A stretch of DNA of 64,000 bases from Myxococcales bacterium (GTDB taxonomy: Bacteria; Myxococcota_A; Polyangia; Palsa-1104). The DNA lies in the NCBI GenBank assembly GCA_028287105.1, contig JAQBQH010000027.1, forward strand, positions 18,843 to 82,842, written 5' to 3'. How positions within the stretch are numbered: the stretch's first letter is position 1; each line of letters starts with the position of its first letter. Shown here piece by piece: positions 15,391 to 25,700 of the stretch. The position numbers and the translations under genes are program-made. A model generated the notes under the pieces. The model saw only the letters and a list, made by a program, of their open reading frames with translations. It was not told where the DNA came from and did no database searches.

Positions 15391-17343
15391 ATGAAAGCAG
15401 GACGTCCGCGCGTTTCGGTTCTGCTCGTCGACGACGACCATGACGAGCACTTCTTCGTGAAGGAGCTCCTGTCGTCGGTGACGACGACGTCCTTCGACCT
15501 CGCCTTCGCCGCCTCGTACTCCGACGGCCTGGCGCGCCTCGAGACCGAGAACGTCGATGTCTGTCTGCTCGACTATCACCTGGGTGAGCAGACCGGGCTC
15601 GACTTCATCGCCGAGCTGCAGCGACGAAGATCGACCGTACCGGTCGTGATGCTCACCGCCCGCGACGACCTCGGGTCGGACGCGCTCGCGATCGGCGCCG
15701 GCGCCAGCGACTACCTCGTCAAAGGCAAGGTCGACGCCTGGTATCTCGAGCGGGCTTTATTGCACGCCATCGATCGCGCCGCCGCCCTGGCAGCCCGCCT
15801 CGAGGCGGGGCAGGCGCTGCGTCGCTCCGAGGAGCGCTTCGCCAAGAGCTTCCGCGCCAACCCGATCGCCATGGCGATCGAGGCGATTGATGACGGCCTG
15901 CTCATCGAGGTCAACGAGGCTTTCGCCCGGCTCGTCGGGCAGTCGCAGGCCGAGATCCTCGGCCACACCACCCAATCGTTGAACTTGTGGGTCAGCCCGG
16001 CCGATCACATCGCGTTCGTGGCGGAGCTGCGCAAAGAGGGGCGCGCCTCCAGCGTCGACGCCTCGTTTCGCACCAGCGACGGCCACCGCCGGCGGGTGCG
16101 GGTGACCGGAGAGCTCATCGACGTCCACGCGGAGCGCTGCTGTCTTTTGGTCGTCGACGACATCACCGAGCGTCTGCAGCTGGAGGCGCGCTTGATGTTC
16201 TCCGATCGCATGGCGTCGATCGGGACGCTCGCTGCCGGCGTGGCGCACGAGATCAACAATCCGCTCGCCGTCGTCGTCATGAACGTCGAGATGCTCGCCG
16301 AGAGCGGCCACAAGAACAGCGACGACGAGGAGCTCCTCGACGGGGTGCGCCGGGCCGCCGAGCGCATCCGCTCCATCGTCAAGGACCTGTGGATGTTCTC
16401 GCGCGCGGACGAAGAGACGACGGGGCCCGTCGACGTGCGCCAGGTTCTCGAGGCGGCAGCGACGATGATGTGGGCGGAGGTTCGTCACCGCGCGCAGTTG
16501 GTCAAGCGCCTGGCCGAGGTGCCGGCGGTCCGCGCCAATCAAGCGCGGCTCGGTCAGGTATTCCTGAACATCCTCAACAACGCGGCGCAGTCGATCCCCG
16601 AGGGCGCAGCCGACCGCAACGAGATCACGCTCGACGTGCGCTCCCAGGCGGGCGGCGTGCTGATCGAGGTAACCGACAGCGGGTGCGGCATCGCGCCCGA
16701 GGTCCTCCCCCGCGTGTTCGATCCGTTCTTCACGACCAAGGGCACCGGGGGCGCGCCGGGGCTCGGGCTGACGATTTGCCACAGCATCGTGGCCGACTTC
16801 GGCGGGCGGATCTCGCTCGAGAGCCAGGTCGATCGCGGGACCACCGTCTCCGTTTGGCTGCCCGAAGCCCCAGCCGTTCGCGTGGCACCGCCGCCGACGA
16901 GGGCCAAGGCACGGTCGATAAGACGCGGGCGCGTGCTCATCGTCGACGACGAGGCCACCGTCGCCCATGCGCTCAAGCGCCTGCTCGCGCGGGAGCATGA
17001 CGTCGAGGTGGCGGCGAACGGCCATCTCGCTCTCGCGCTCATCACCGCCGCCGACGCCCGCTACGACGCCATCTTGTGCGACGTGATGATGCCGGAGATG
17101 ACCGGCCCCGAGCTCTTCGCCGAGGTCGCGCGCCGCGTGCCGCATCTCGCCGAGCGAATGGTGTTCCTCACCGGAGGTGCCTTCACCGCGAACGCGCGCG
17201 CCTTCCTCGACGCGGTCGGTAATCCCCACTTCGAGAAACCGGTCAACGGCAAACAGCTGCTGGCGCTCGTGCGAGCGCGCGTGGAGCAGGGTGACAGCGG
17301 GGCCGCTCGACGCAAAGGCCGGGGCGGACGAGCATCGCCATGA
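15391..17343 (+). CDS. Hybrid histidine kinase: receiver-PAS-HisKA-ATPase-receiver
   Basis: This 650-residue soluble protein begins with a receiver (about 5-125; phospho-acceptor D61 in VCLLDYHLG, Lys in SDYLVKG). A PAS domain follows at about 145-260. The HisKA box [12 protein letters not shown] carries H286. The ATPase domain shows LNILNNAAQS, DSGCGI and GLGLTICHSIV. A second receiver closes the protein (about 505-640; D564 in ILCDVMMPEM). Having receivers at both ends suggests a phosphorelay node that both receives and passes phosphate. GAGG precedes the ATG by five bases, and much longer upstream frame is only shadow. Its stop overlaps the next kinase gene (ATGA). Confidence 0.94.
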   Translation: MKAGRPRVSVLLVDDDHDEHFFVKELLSSVTTTSFDLAFAASYSDGLARLETENVDVCLLDYHLGEQTGLDFIAELQRRRSTVPVVMLTARDDLGSDALAIGAGASDYLVKGKVDAWYLERALLHAIDRAAALAARLEAGQALRRSEERFAKSFRANPIAMAIEAIDDGLLIEVNEAFARLVGQSQAEILGHTTQSLNLWVSPADHIAFVAELRKEGRASSVDASFRTSDGHRRRVRVTGELIDVHAERCCLLVVDDITERLQLEARLMFSDRMASIGTLAAGVAHEINNPLAVVVMNVEMLAESGHKNSDDEELLDGVRRAAERIRSIVKDLWMFSRADEETTGPVDVRQVLEAAATMMWAEVRHRAQLVKRLAEVPAVRANQARLGQVFLNILNNAAQSIPEGAADRNEITLDVRSQAGGVLIEVTDSGCGIAPEVLPRVFDPFFTTKGTGGAPGLGLTICHSIVADFGGRISLESQVDRGTTVSVWLPEAPAVRVAPPPTRAKARSIRRGRVLIVDDEATVAHALKRLLAREHDVEVAANGHLALALITAADARYDAILCDVMMPEMTGPELFAEVARRVPHLAERMVFLTGGAFTANARAFLDAVGNPHFEKPVNGKQLLALVRARVEQGDSGAARRKGRGGRASP

Positions 17344-19919
17344 GCACCGCGGAGCGATATCGCAAGCTGTTCGAAAGCTGCCCGCTACCGGTCTTCATCT
17401 TCGACCGCGGCGCGCTCGCGCTGCGCGAGGCCAACGACGCCGCCGTCAAGGCCTACGGCATCGATCGCTCCGTGCTGTTCAGGACCACGATCATCGACCT
17501 CGGCTTCCCGCGCGACCTGGCGGACCTGCCGGCCGGCGTCAACGTCGTCCGCCGCGCCGGCGCCGCGGGAGCTGCCCCGACGGTCGAGGTGCGCTGTCGG
17601 GATCTCGAGGAGGAGGGTGGCCTGGCGCGCCTGGTCATCGCCAACGATCAGGTGGCCGATCCGTCGCGCGCCGAGTTTTATCGGCTGGCCGAGATGGGTC
17701 TGCGCTCCGTCCTCAACAACGCGCCGATCGTGCTCGCCTTCATCGACGGCGACGGTCGGTTCGAATTCGTCGAGGGCCGCATCCTGCGCGAGGTGGGCAT
17801 CGATCCGCAGATGCTCACGGGCCGCTCGTCCATCGATCTGTTCGCCGCCACGCCCATGTTCGACCCCGACGGCCGGCCAACCACGACGGTGCAGCTGTTC
17901 GAGCGGCTGCGTGCCGGCGAGCGGGTCGTGATGCTCGCCCAGCTCGGTGATCGCTGGATCGAGACCCGCTACGAGACGGTGGCGGCGAGCGATGGACGGG
18001 TGGGCCGCATCGTCAGCGTCTCGCTCGACGTCACGGACCGTCGCAACGCCGAAGCCGCGCTCGCTGCCGGCGAGGAGCGCTTCCACGCGCTGGTCGAGAA
18101 CAGCTCGGACGCGATAAAGACCGCCGACGCGCGCGGCGTCATCACCTACGCGAGCGCGTCTACCACGCGGGTCCTCGGCTACGGCAGCGGCGAGCTGGTC
18201 GGAATGAGCGTCTTCGAGCTGGTCCATCCGGACGACCTCGACCAGTTGAGGAGCACCTTCGCCAATTGTCTCTCGAAGCCGGGCGTACCCATCACGAGCG
18301 AGGTCCGCTACCGCCACCAGGACGGCAGCTACGTCGATCTGGAGGCCGTGCGCATCAACCGCCTCGACGATCCCAACCTGCACTGCATCGTCACCAACTA
18401 TCGTGACATCTCGGCCGCGAAGCAGCTGCGCCTGGAGCACGAGCGCTTCTTCGCCATGTCATACGACCTTCTCGCGATCACCGGGACCGATGGGCGCTTC
18501 CGCCGGGTCAATCCGTCATTTGGGCGCGTTCTCGGCTATTCGACCGAGGAGCTGCTCTCGAAATCGTTCCTCGACTTCGTTCACCCCGACGACGTGCAGT
18601 CGACGCTCGAGGAGACCGACAAGCTGGCGGTTGGCGCCACGGCGCTGGCCTTCCGTAATCGCTACAGGACCAAGGGCGGCGACCATCGCTGGCTATCATG
18701 GGCGGCGGTGCCGGAGCCGTCGACCGGCCTCGTCTACTCCGTCGGGCGCGACGTCACGGACGTGATGCTCCTCGAGCAGCAGCTCGCGCACTCGCAGAAG
18801 ATGGACGCCATTGGCCGTCTCGCCGGTGGCATCGCGCACGACTTCAACAACATGCTGTCGGTGATCGTCGGCGTCTCGGAGGCGGCCATCGGCGAGCTGC
18901 GCCGCGAAGATCCGCTGCGCGCCGACTTCGAAGACATCTTCGCCGCGGGAACACGCGCGGCGACGCTGACCCGGCAGCTGCTCGCGTTCAGCAAACGCCA
19001 GATGCTGCAGCCGAAGGTGGTCGACGTCAATGGCCTCATTCGGGAGACCGAGCGTGTGCTCGGTCGCATGCTCGGCGAGGACGTCGAGCTGCACCTGGCG
19101 CTCGCCGACGAGGTCGCCGACGTCAAGATCGACGCCGGGCAATTCGATCAGGTGCTGGTCAACCTGGTGGTCAACGCACGCGATGCCATGCCCGACGGCG
19201 GCCGCCTCACCATCGAGACCAGCAATGTCGTCCTCGACGACGAATACGCGCGCCTCCACGTCGGTGTGCGCAGCGGCAGCTACGTCATGATTGCGGTGAG
19301 CGACACCGGCGTCGGCATGGACGCAGCGACGAAGGCGCGCATCTTCGAGCCGTTCTTCACCACCAAGTGCGATGGGCGCGGCACCGGCCTCGGGCTGGCC
19401 ACGGTGTTCGGCATCGTGCATCAGAGCGGCGGTCACATCTGGGTCTACAGCGAGCCGGCGCACGGCACCTGCTTCAAGGTGTACGTGCCGGTGACCGCCG
19501 AGCTGCGCGGTGGCCCGCCCAGCGCCGAGAGCGGCAAAGCCACCGGTGGCCACGAGCGGATCCTCGTCGTCGAGGACGAGACCATGGTGCGGCTGTTCGT
19601 CAAACGGGTCCTCGAGCATGCGGGGTACGAGGTCCTCGAAGCGGCAAACGGCGGCGAGGCGCTACGCCTCGTCGAGTCGCAGCCCAACCCGCCGGTGGAT
19701 CTTCTGTTGACCGACGTCATCATGCCGCGGATGAGCGGCCGTCAGCTCGCCGACCGCCTGCGCGCGATGCTGCCGACGCTGCGCGTTCTCTACATGTCCG
19801 GCTATACCGAAAACGCGATCATTCGCCACGGTGTGCTCGACGACGGCATCGCGTACATGCAAAAGCCCGTCACGGCCAGCTCGCTCTTACCGAAGGTTCG
19901 GGAGCTGTTGAGCGGCTGA
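17340..19919 (+). CDS. Multi-PAS hybrid histidine kinase with C-terminal receiver
   Basis: This 859-residue protein has about four PAS modules (roughly 5-100, 115-235, 240-360 and 370-480; the last two have clear HPDD and YRDIS/GRDVTD edges). The HisKA box GGIAHDFNNMLSV carries H500. The ATPase domain shows VNLVVNARDAMP, DTGVGM and GTGLGLATVFGIV. The C-terminal receiver is at about 735-855, with D792 in LLLTDVIMPRM. There is no membrane segment, so the PAS modules sense cytoplasmic signals or partners. It is translationally coupled to the upstream hybrid kinase by a four-base overlap. The HDFNN form of the His box is typical of kinases with a C-terminal receiver. Confidence 0.94.
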   Translation: MSTAERYRKLFESCPLPVFIFDRGALALREANDAAVKAYGIDRSVLFRTTIIDLGFPRDLADLPAGVNVVRRAGAAGAAPTVEVRCRDLEEEGGLARLVIANDQVADPSRAEFYRLAEMGLRSVLNNAPIVLAFIDGDGRFEFVEGRILREVGIDPQMLTGRSSIDLFAATPMFDPDGRPTTTVQLFERLRAGERVVMLAQLGDRWIETRYETVAASDGRVGRIVSVSLDVTDRRNAEAALAAGEERFHALVENSSDAIKTADARGVITYASASTTRVLGYGSGELVGMSVFELVHPDDLDQLRSTFANCLSKPGVPITSEVRYRHQDGSYVDLEAVRINRLDDPNLHCIVTNYRDISAAKQLRLEHERFFAMSYDLLAITGTDGRFRRVNPSFGRVLGYSTEELLSKSFLDFVHPDDVQSTLEETDKLAVGATALAFRNRYRTKGGDHRWLSWAAVPEPSTGLVYSVGRDVTDVMLLEQQLAHSQKMDAIGRLAGGIAHDFNNMLSVIVGVSEAAIGELRREDPLRADFEDIFAAGTRAATLTRQLLAFSKRQMLQPKVVDVNGLIRETERVLGRMLGEDVELHLALADEVADVKIDAGQFDQVLVNLVVNARDAMPDGGRLTIETSNVVLDDEYARLHVGVRSGSYVMIAVSDTGVGMDAATKARIFEPFFTTKCDGRGTGLGLATVFGIVHQSGGHIWVYSEPAHGTCFKVYVPVTAELRGGPPSAESGKATGGHERILVVEDETMVRLFVKRVLEHAGYEVLEAANGGEALRLVESQPNPPVDLLLTDVIMPRMSGRQLADRLRAMLPTLRVLYMSGYTENAIIRHGVLDDGIAYMQKPVTASSLLPKVRELLSG

Positions 19920-19984
19920 CGCAGCCGGCGGCGGCGGCGGTCTGAGGCTCGTCTGGCGGGTGGACGGTAACCCTGCGAGCGAGC

Positions 19985-20194
19985 ATGTCGGCCCGGCGAT
20001 TGCTCCTCCACCACAGCATGTATGCAGGCGGCAGCCTCTTCCTCATCGCGATCGGCGCAATTCTCTACTGGGCAATCACGCTTCGCGTGACCGGTGTCGA
20101 CGTCCACATGGTCGGCCTGATCTTGATGGCGATAGGAGTGGTCGGCCTGTTGTTCTCGATGATCAGCGCGGCCACGATGCGCCGCCGCGTCTAG
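19985..20194 (+). CDS. Small two-helix membrane protein
   Basis: This 69-residue protein is predicted to cross the membrane twice, with helices at about 13-33 (YAGGSLFLIAIGAILYWAI) and 42-62 (VGLILMAIGVVGLLFSMIS), and has a basic C-terminus RRRV. The layout, with a short loop VTGVDVHM between helices, resembles small DUF6458-type membrane proteins; that likeness is from pattern only. No function is known to me. It follows the hybrid kinase by 65 bases on the same strand and converges with a lipoprotein gene 25 bases on. Confidence 0.72.
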   Translation: MSARRLLLHHSMYAGGSLFLIAIGAILYWAITLRVTGVDVHMVGLILMAIGVVGLLFSMISAATMRRRV

Positions 20195-20219
20195 CGACGC
20201 CTCGAGGGGAGCGACTCGT

Positions 20220-20555
20220 CTAGGGCGCGACGTACGGACGATTGGCGCAGACGCGCCGGACATCGTCGGCCGTATTGATCTGCTTCGACGGGTCCGCGAA
20301 CAGCCACTCGATCGATTTTCCGTTCTCGCAGCCGTCGCATTGGCAGCCGCCGAGAGCGCCCGTGTGGTCGCACAAGCTCGTCGAGAAGCTGCCGACGCAG
20401 AGCGCCTTCAGCGTCGTCTCGGCCTGACTGTTCTTGTTGGTGAGGAGGTCGACACAGGCCTGCTCTTGCGGCCTTCCGTCGCAGCTGGCGTGGTCCGGTA
20501 CGGAGAATCCACAGGCCGCCAAGAGCGGCACCAGCCACAACGATTTGTATATCAA
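20220..20555 (-). CDS. Small Cys-rich lipoprotein
   Basis: This 111-residue protein has a short signal peptide with a lipobox (LLAAC, Cys15). Beyond the lipid Cys there are eight more Cys, with a GGCQCDGCENG cluster in the middle, so disulphides are likely. The family is unknown to me. It lies head to head with the tamA-like gene, 198 bases apart, and tail to tail with the small membrane protein gene. Lineage-specific Cys-rich lipoproteins of this size are common in myxobacteria. Confidence 0.75.
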   Translation of the reverse strand: MIYKSLWLVPLLAACGFSVPDHASCDGRPQEQACVDLLTNKNSQAETTLKALCVGSFSTSLCDHTGALGGCQCDGCENGKSIEWLFADPSKQINTADDVRRVCANRPYVAP

Positions 20556-20753
20556 GTGACGATGGTACGCCGAATGCCATGGCCACAGGGCATCCCGTGC
20601 CTAAACCCACGGGTCTACACACCATGTTCGTGGTATTTCCATCCCCTGCGCGAGCCGAGCCACATGCTGTCTGATTCCCTGCTCGTCGGACTCATGCCGG
20701 CGGGCGCCGTGCGTCTCCCGGCGCCGCTCGCCGGCGCCCGATCGCAGCCGTAA

Positions 20754-22727
20754 GTGCGCCGGGCGCTCATCGTCGCCGCGCTGACCGTCGCGGGCTGCGC
20801 GAGCGAGAAGGCCGACGGCAGGCCGTGGGTGCACACGCTGACGCTGGCCGGGGTCAAGCACGTCAGCGCGAGCGAGCTGAAGAAGAAGCTCGTCACCGAC
20901 GAAGAGCACTGGTACACGCTGCGCAAGTACCTCGATCCCTTCACCGTCGATTCCGATCGCTACCGCATCGAGGCCTACTACCAGACGCACGGCTACTTTG
21001 GCGCGTCGGTCCTGAGCGCCGACGTCACGCCGCACCTCGGCAGCGCCGATGCGCCCATCTCCGTCGACGTCAAGTTCACCGTCGAGGAAGGGGTTCCGAC
21101 GCACGTCGAAGCGGTCGAAGTGCTCGGGCTCGAGGCGCTGGGCAAGACGGGCGAAAAGCTGATCCACGATCTGCAGAGGCGGCTCAAACCGGGCGCCGTC
21201 TTCAACTACGACATCTACGCCACGGAGAAGGCCGCGCTCGAGAAGGCGCTGCAGGGGCTCGGCTACGCCTGGGCCCGGGTCGACGGCACCGTCGGCGTCA
21301 ACCGCGACGCCATGCTCGCGCGCTTCAAGCTCACCACGACCTTGGGACCGCTCGCCCGCTACGGCCAGGTGCGCGTCGACGGGGCGGTGCGCGTCAGCCC
21401 GCGTCTCATCGCGCTGCACACCGGCATTCGCGCCGGCGACCGCTATCGCCCCGAGGAGGTCGAGGACGCGCGCGGTCAGATCTACAACCTCGGCACCTTC
21501 TCGTCGGTGCGCGTCGAGATCGCGCACGCGCCGGGCCATCCCGAGGTCGCCGACCTCGTCGTCACCGTGCAGGAGACCACGTTCAACGAGGTGCGGGTCG
21601 GCGGCGGCGTCGGCCTCGAGGAGCAGCGCACGGACGCGCACGCCTCGGTGACCTACGCCCGCCACAACTGGCTGGGCGGCTTGCGGACGCTGCGCCTGCG
21701 CATCGAGCCCGCCTACGTCGCCATCCCCGCCTTCTGGAACGTGCAGCGTCAGGGGCCGGCGCTCACGGCCGAGGCGCAGCTCACCCAGCCCGACGTGATC
21801 TGGCCGCTGACGCAGCTGCGGCTGACGCTCGGCTACGACGTCGGCATCGAGTATCCGTACCAGTATCACGGGCCGCGCGCGCAGCTCGGCATGTCGCGCG
21901 GCTTCTGGCGCGATCGCGTGCGCGTCGGGCTGTCGTACAATTTTCAGCTCCTCAATTTCTTCAACACCGACCCGACGCTGCTCGCCGATCCGGCGCAGAC
22001 GGGACAGGTCTTCGGCTACGTCAATCCCTATCGGCTCGGCTGGTGGCAGGAGGACTTCGCGCTCGACCTGCGCGACCGGCCGCTCGACGCGCACAAGGGC
22101 GGCTACGTCGGCCTCACCGTCGAGGAGGGCGGCGTCTACGCCGGCGGCGCCTTTTTGTACGAGAAGCTGACGCCCGAAGCGCGCGGCTACATCCCGCTCG
22201 GCAGTCGCGTCACCGTCGCCTTGCGCGTGCAGTTCGGCCAGATGTTCACGCAGGGCGACCTCGGCAGCCCCGTGACCCGGCGCTTCTACCTGGGAGGTCC
22301 CGGGTCGCATCGCGGCTTCAACTACAACCGGCTGTCGCGGCAGGTGCCGTCGGGGATCAACGGCGTGCAGCCGATTCCGATCGGCGGCGATCAGATGCTG
22401 CTCGCGCAGGCCGAGCTGCGCGTCAATCTCTTCAGCATCGCCAACAACTGGGTCGCGCTGGCCGGCTTCTTCGACGCGGGAGACGTGAGCGCGCCGTCGT
22501 GCTCCACCGATGAGTGTCGGGCCGTCTATCGCAACACCGCCGTGCAGATCACCAACCTGCACCTCGCGGCCGGCGGCGGCTTGCGCTTCAAGACCATCAT
22601 CGGCACCTTGCGGTTCGACGTCGGCGTGCGCCTCAACCGGCTGGCGGACTTCGAGCCCGACGGCACGCCCAACCCCGATCCGCATCAGCGCGTGGCCTAT
22701 CACGTCTCCGTCGGTGAGGCATTCTGA
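20754..22727 (+). CDS. tamA: Omp85-family outer-membrane assembly protein (TamA/BamA-like)
   Basis: This 657-residue protein has N-terminal POTRA-like repeats (about 25-290, including VHTLTLAGVKHVSASELKKK and VEAVEVLGLEALGKTGEKLI). A C-terminal 16-strand-type barrel follows (about 290-657), with the loop-6 motif GGPGSHRGFNYNR, a variant of the family's RGF signature. Omp85 proteins insert beta-barrel proteins, and the TamA branch works with TamB. The next gene is tamB-like and starts inside this stop codon (TGATG), which supports the TamA assignment over BamA. The start is a GTG with no obvious ribosome binding site. The signal sequence ends VAGCAS, a lipobox-like pattern unusual for an Omp85 barrel. 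The gene symbol is by context. Confidence 0.85.
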   Translation: MRRALIVAALTVAGCASEKADGRPWVHTLTLAGVKHVSASELKKKLVTDEEHWYTLRKYLDPFTVDSDRYRIEAYYQTHGYFGASVLSADVTPHLGSADAPISVDVKFTVEEGVPTHVEAVEVLGLEALGKTGEKLIHDLQRRLKPGAVFNYDIYATEKAALEKALQGLGYAWARVDGTVGVNRDAMLARFKLTTTLGPLARYGQVRVDGAVRVSPRLIALHTGIRAGDRYRPEEVEDARGQIYNLGTFSSVRVEIAHAPGHPEVADLVVTVQETTFNEVRVGGGVGLEEQRTDAHASVTYARHNWLGGLRTLRLRIEPAYVAIPAFWNVQRQGPALTAEAQLTQPDVIWPLTQLRLTLGYDVGIEYPYQYHGPRAQLGMSRGFWRDRVRVGLSYNFQLLNFFNTDPTLLADPAQTGQVFGYVNPYRLGWWQEDFALDLRDRPLDAHKGGYVGLTVEEGGVYAGGAFLYEKLTPEARGYIPLGSRVTVALRVQFGQMFTQGDLGSPVTRRFYLGGPGSHRGFNYNRLSRQVPSGINGVQPIPIGGDQMLLAQAELRVNLFSIANNWVALAGFFDAGDVSAPSCSTDECRAVYRNTAVQITNLHLAAGGGLRFKTIIGTLRFDVGVRLNRLADFEPDGTPNPDPHQRVAYHVSVGEAF

Positions 22728-25700
22728 TGGCCCGCACCCGCGCGCACAAGTTGGCACGAGGGCTCGCCTGGACGGCGCTGTGGCTGGTCGGCCTCGCGCT
22801 CCTCGCGGCGCTGGTGCTGGTGCTGTGGGCGCGGTCCGAATCGGGGCGCCGCGCGATCGTGGCGCGCCTGTTGCCGGGATTGCAGGAGCGTCTCGCCGGC
22901 ACGCTGCACATCGGCGCGCTCGAAGGCGATCTCAGTCGCACGCTGGTGCTGCGCGACGTCGAGCTGCGCGACGCCGACGGGGAGGTCGCGGTTCGCGTGG
23001 CGCGGCTGTCGGTCTCGTACGATCTGCAGGGGCTGGTGAGCCATACCCTCGCCATCGACGAGCTGGTCCTCGAGGGCGCGATGGTGCACGGCCGCTCGCT
23101 GGCCGACGGGCGCTTCAACCTGATGGCGCTGGTCAAGCCGACGGCAACGCCGGCGGGGGCCGCGGGTAGACCGCTCGACGTGGTCATCCGCCGCGTGCGC
23201 GCCGACCTCGTGGTTCGCTACGATCCACCGCCGGCGAAGCGCTGGATGCGGCCCATCGACGGAACGCTGCGCCTCGAGGCCAGCGCCTCCAGCGTCGGGG
23301 ATCGACGGACGATCCAGCTCGACAATCTGGCGGCGCGCATGACGCACCCGGTGATCGCCAAGGCCGACGTCAGCGGTCTCTTCGTCGACGGCGCCGGCGG
23401 GTCGAACCTCGAGGCGCTGCACCTCACCGTCGACTCCGAGGGCGAGCAGATGGAGACGCTCCTGAGCGCGCTCACCATCCGCGGCGCCTGGCACGCCGAG
23501 GTCCTCGCCAAGGGACCGCTGGCGTCGATGACGGTCGAGGTCGCGGTCACGCCGCCGACCGGCAACATCGCCGTCCACGGCAACGTCGGGGTCACGCACA
23601 CCGGTGTGACCTGGCGCGGCACGGCGGCGGCGCGCGCCCTCGATCCGGCGACCCTGTGGGCGGGCGCTCCGCACGGCGTGCTCGCGCTCACCGGCGACGG
23701 CGACGGGGAGAACGCGCGCGTGCGGGTCACGCTCTCACGGCTCGATGCCGACGTGGTCGGCGCGCACGCCGCTGGGCACGGCGTGCTCAGATACGAGGGA
23801 GCGCTGACGATGAGCACCGTCGCCGACGTCAAGTCGCGCGACCTGTCGCGCCTCGCGTCGATCGGGCTGCCTGGTTTCGCCGGCGACGCGACCGTGCACG
23901 CCACGTTCGCGCACGCGGGCGGGCACTCCAAGATCGACGCCGACGTCGAGGCGCATCGCTTCGGCGCGCCGTCGACCCGGGTCGACGCGCTCACGGCGCG
24001 GGTTCACGCGCGCGATCTCGAAGGCTCGGCACAGATCCAGGCGACCGCCATCGACCTCGGGCCGCGGCTGCACTTCGACGCAGCGACGGTGAACGCCGAG
24101 CTGGGACCGCGCGTCGTCGGCCTCGCCGTCGCGGCCAAGGGGTCGACCGGATCCGACGTGGTCGTCGAGGCGCACGGCCAGAGGCTGCGTCGCGAAGGGC
24201 CCTTCGCGGTCGATCTCGACCTCGATCGCGTGCTCGTCGCCCTGCGCGGCGAGAAGTGGGAGACGCACGGCCCGGGACATTTCCGCTTCGACCGCGCCGG
24301 CCTGGCGGCGCGCCTGTCGCTGCGCGGCAGCGGCACCCAGGAGCTCGATCTCGACGGGCGCTACGGGGCGAATGGGGCGGTGGCGCTGCACGCGACCGCG
24401 CGCAAGCTCGACGTTCGACGGCTGGCGCTGGTCGCCCAGGTGCAGCGGGCGCTGCCCCAGGCTTCCGTCGACGGCGAGGTGACGGTGAGTGGCAGCGCGG
24501 GGCAGCCGGTCGTGGCGCTGGCGCTGACCGGCTCGATGGCCGCCGATCGCGCCCTCGGCCTCGGGCGCACCGATTACCGGGTCAGCGGCCACTACGCGAA
24601 AACGCGGATCGACGGCACGCTGTCGGTCGACAAGCTGGCGATCGAGCGGCTGGCGCCATATCTGCCCAGATCACTCGCCACCCTCAAAGGACTCGTCGAC
24701 GTCAAGGCGACCGTGGCCGGGAGCCCGCGCGCACCGACGATGACCGCCGACCTCGACGTGCCGCGCTGGCAGTGGGACGTGTTGAAGGAGAACCGGACCC
24801 GGCTCGAGGTGCGCTACGGCGCGCAGCGGCTCGACGCCAAGCTGTCCAGCTCGTTCGCCGTCAACGCGACGGAGAAGGCCGGCACCGTGGAGCTCGAGCT
24901 GTTCGCGCCGATCGATCTCTCGCGCGGCACGCAGAAGCTGCTCGAGCGGCTGGTGCACACGACGCCCATCACCGCGGCCGTCCATCTGCGCAGCCTCGAT
25001 GTGGCGCGGCTGCCGCTGGCCCGCCTCGGCCTCGACGTGCCGGTCTCGGCCGGGCTCGTCGACGGCGATCTCAAGCTCGGCGGCACGCTGCACGAGCCCA
25101 CGCTCTACGCCACCTTCGACGGCCGCAAGCTGACCGTCGCCGGTTTCGACAAGATCGACCTGGTGCTGCACGCCGAGTATCAGCGCTCCGATCTCGAGCT
25201 GTCGCTCACCGGCGACGTCCGCGGCACGCGCCTCGTGACCGCCAGCGCGGAGACCCGGCTCGATTTCCACAAGCTCATCGACGGCGAGCGCTGGCAAGAC
25301 GCGCCGCTGCGCGCGGACGCGGCCATCTCGTCGTACGAGCTCTCGCAGTGGAAACAGCTGCACGGCGCACTGACCGCGCGCGCCAAGGTGCGCGGCACCC
25401 TGGCCCATCCCGAGGGCGATCTCGACTTCGCCGCCGAGCGGTTGCGCATCGGCGAGATGCGGTTCGGCCGCTTCAGCGGCGCGGCCCACCACGACCCGCG
25501 ACACAGCACCGCGCGCTTCGACGCCGAGGAGCTGGGCGGCGGCGGCGCGCTTCACGGAAGCGGAGAGCTCCTGGCCGGCAACGAGCGACGGATCTCCGCG
25601 CGCCTGAGGGTCGAGCAACTCTCGCTCTCGCTCAGTAAGGGCGGGATCGCCGGTGTGCGCGAGCTGCGCGGCAAGGTCGACGGCGACGTGACCGTGACGG

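Noticed and set aside
20601..22757. 718-codon minus-strand frame opposite the tamA-like gene
   Set aside because: Antisense shadow of a clear Omp85 gene, with Arg/Asp/Val-biased composition.
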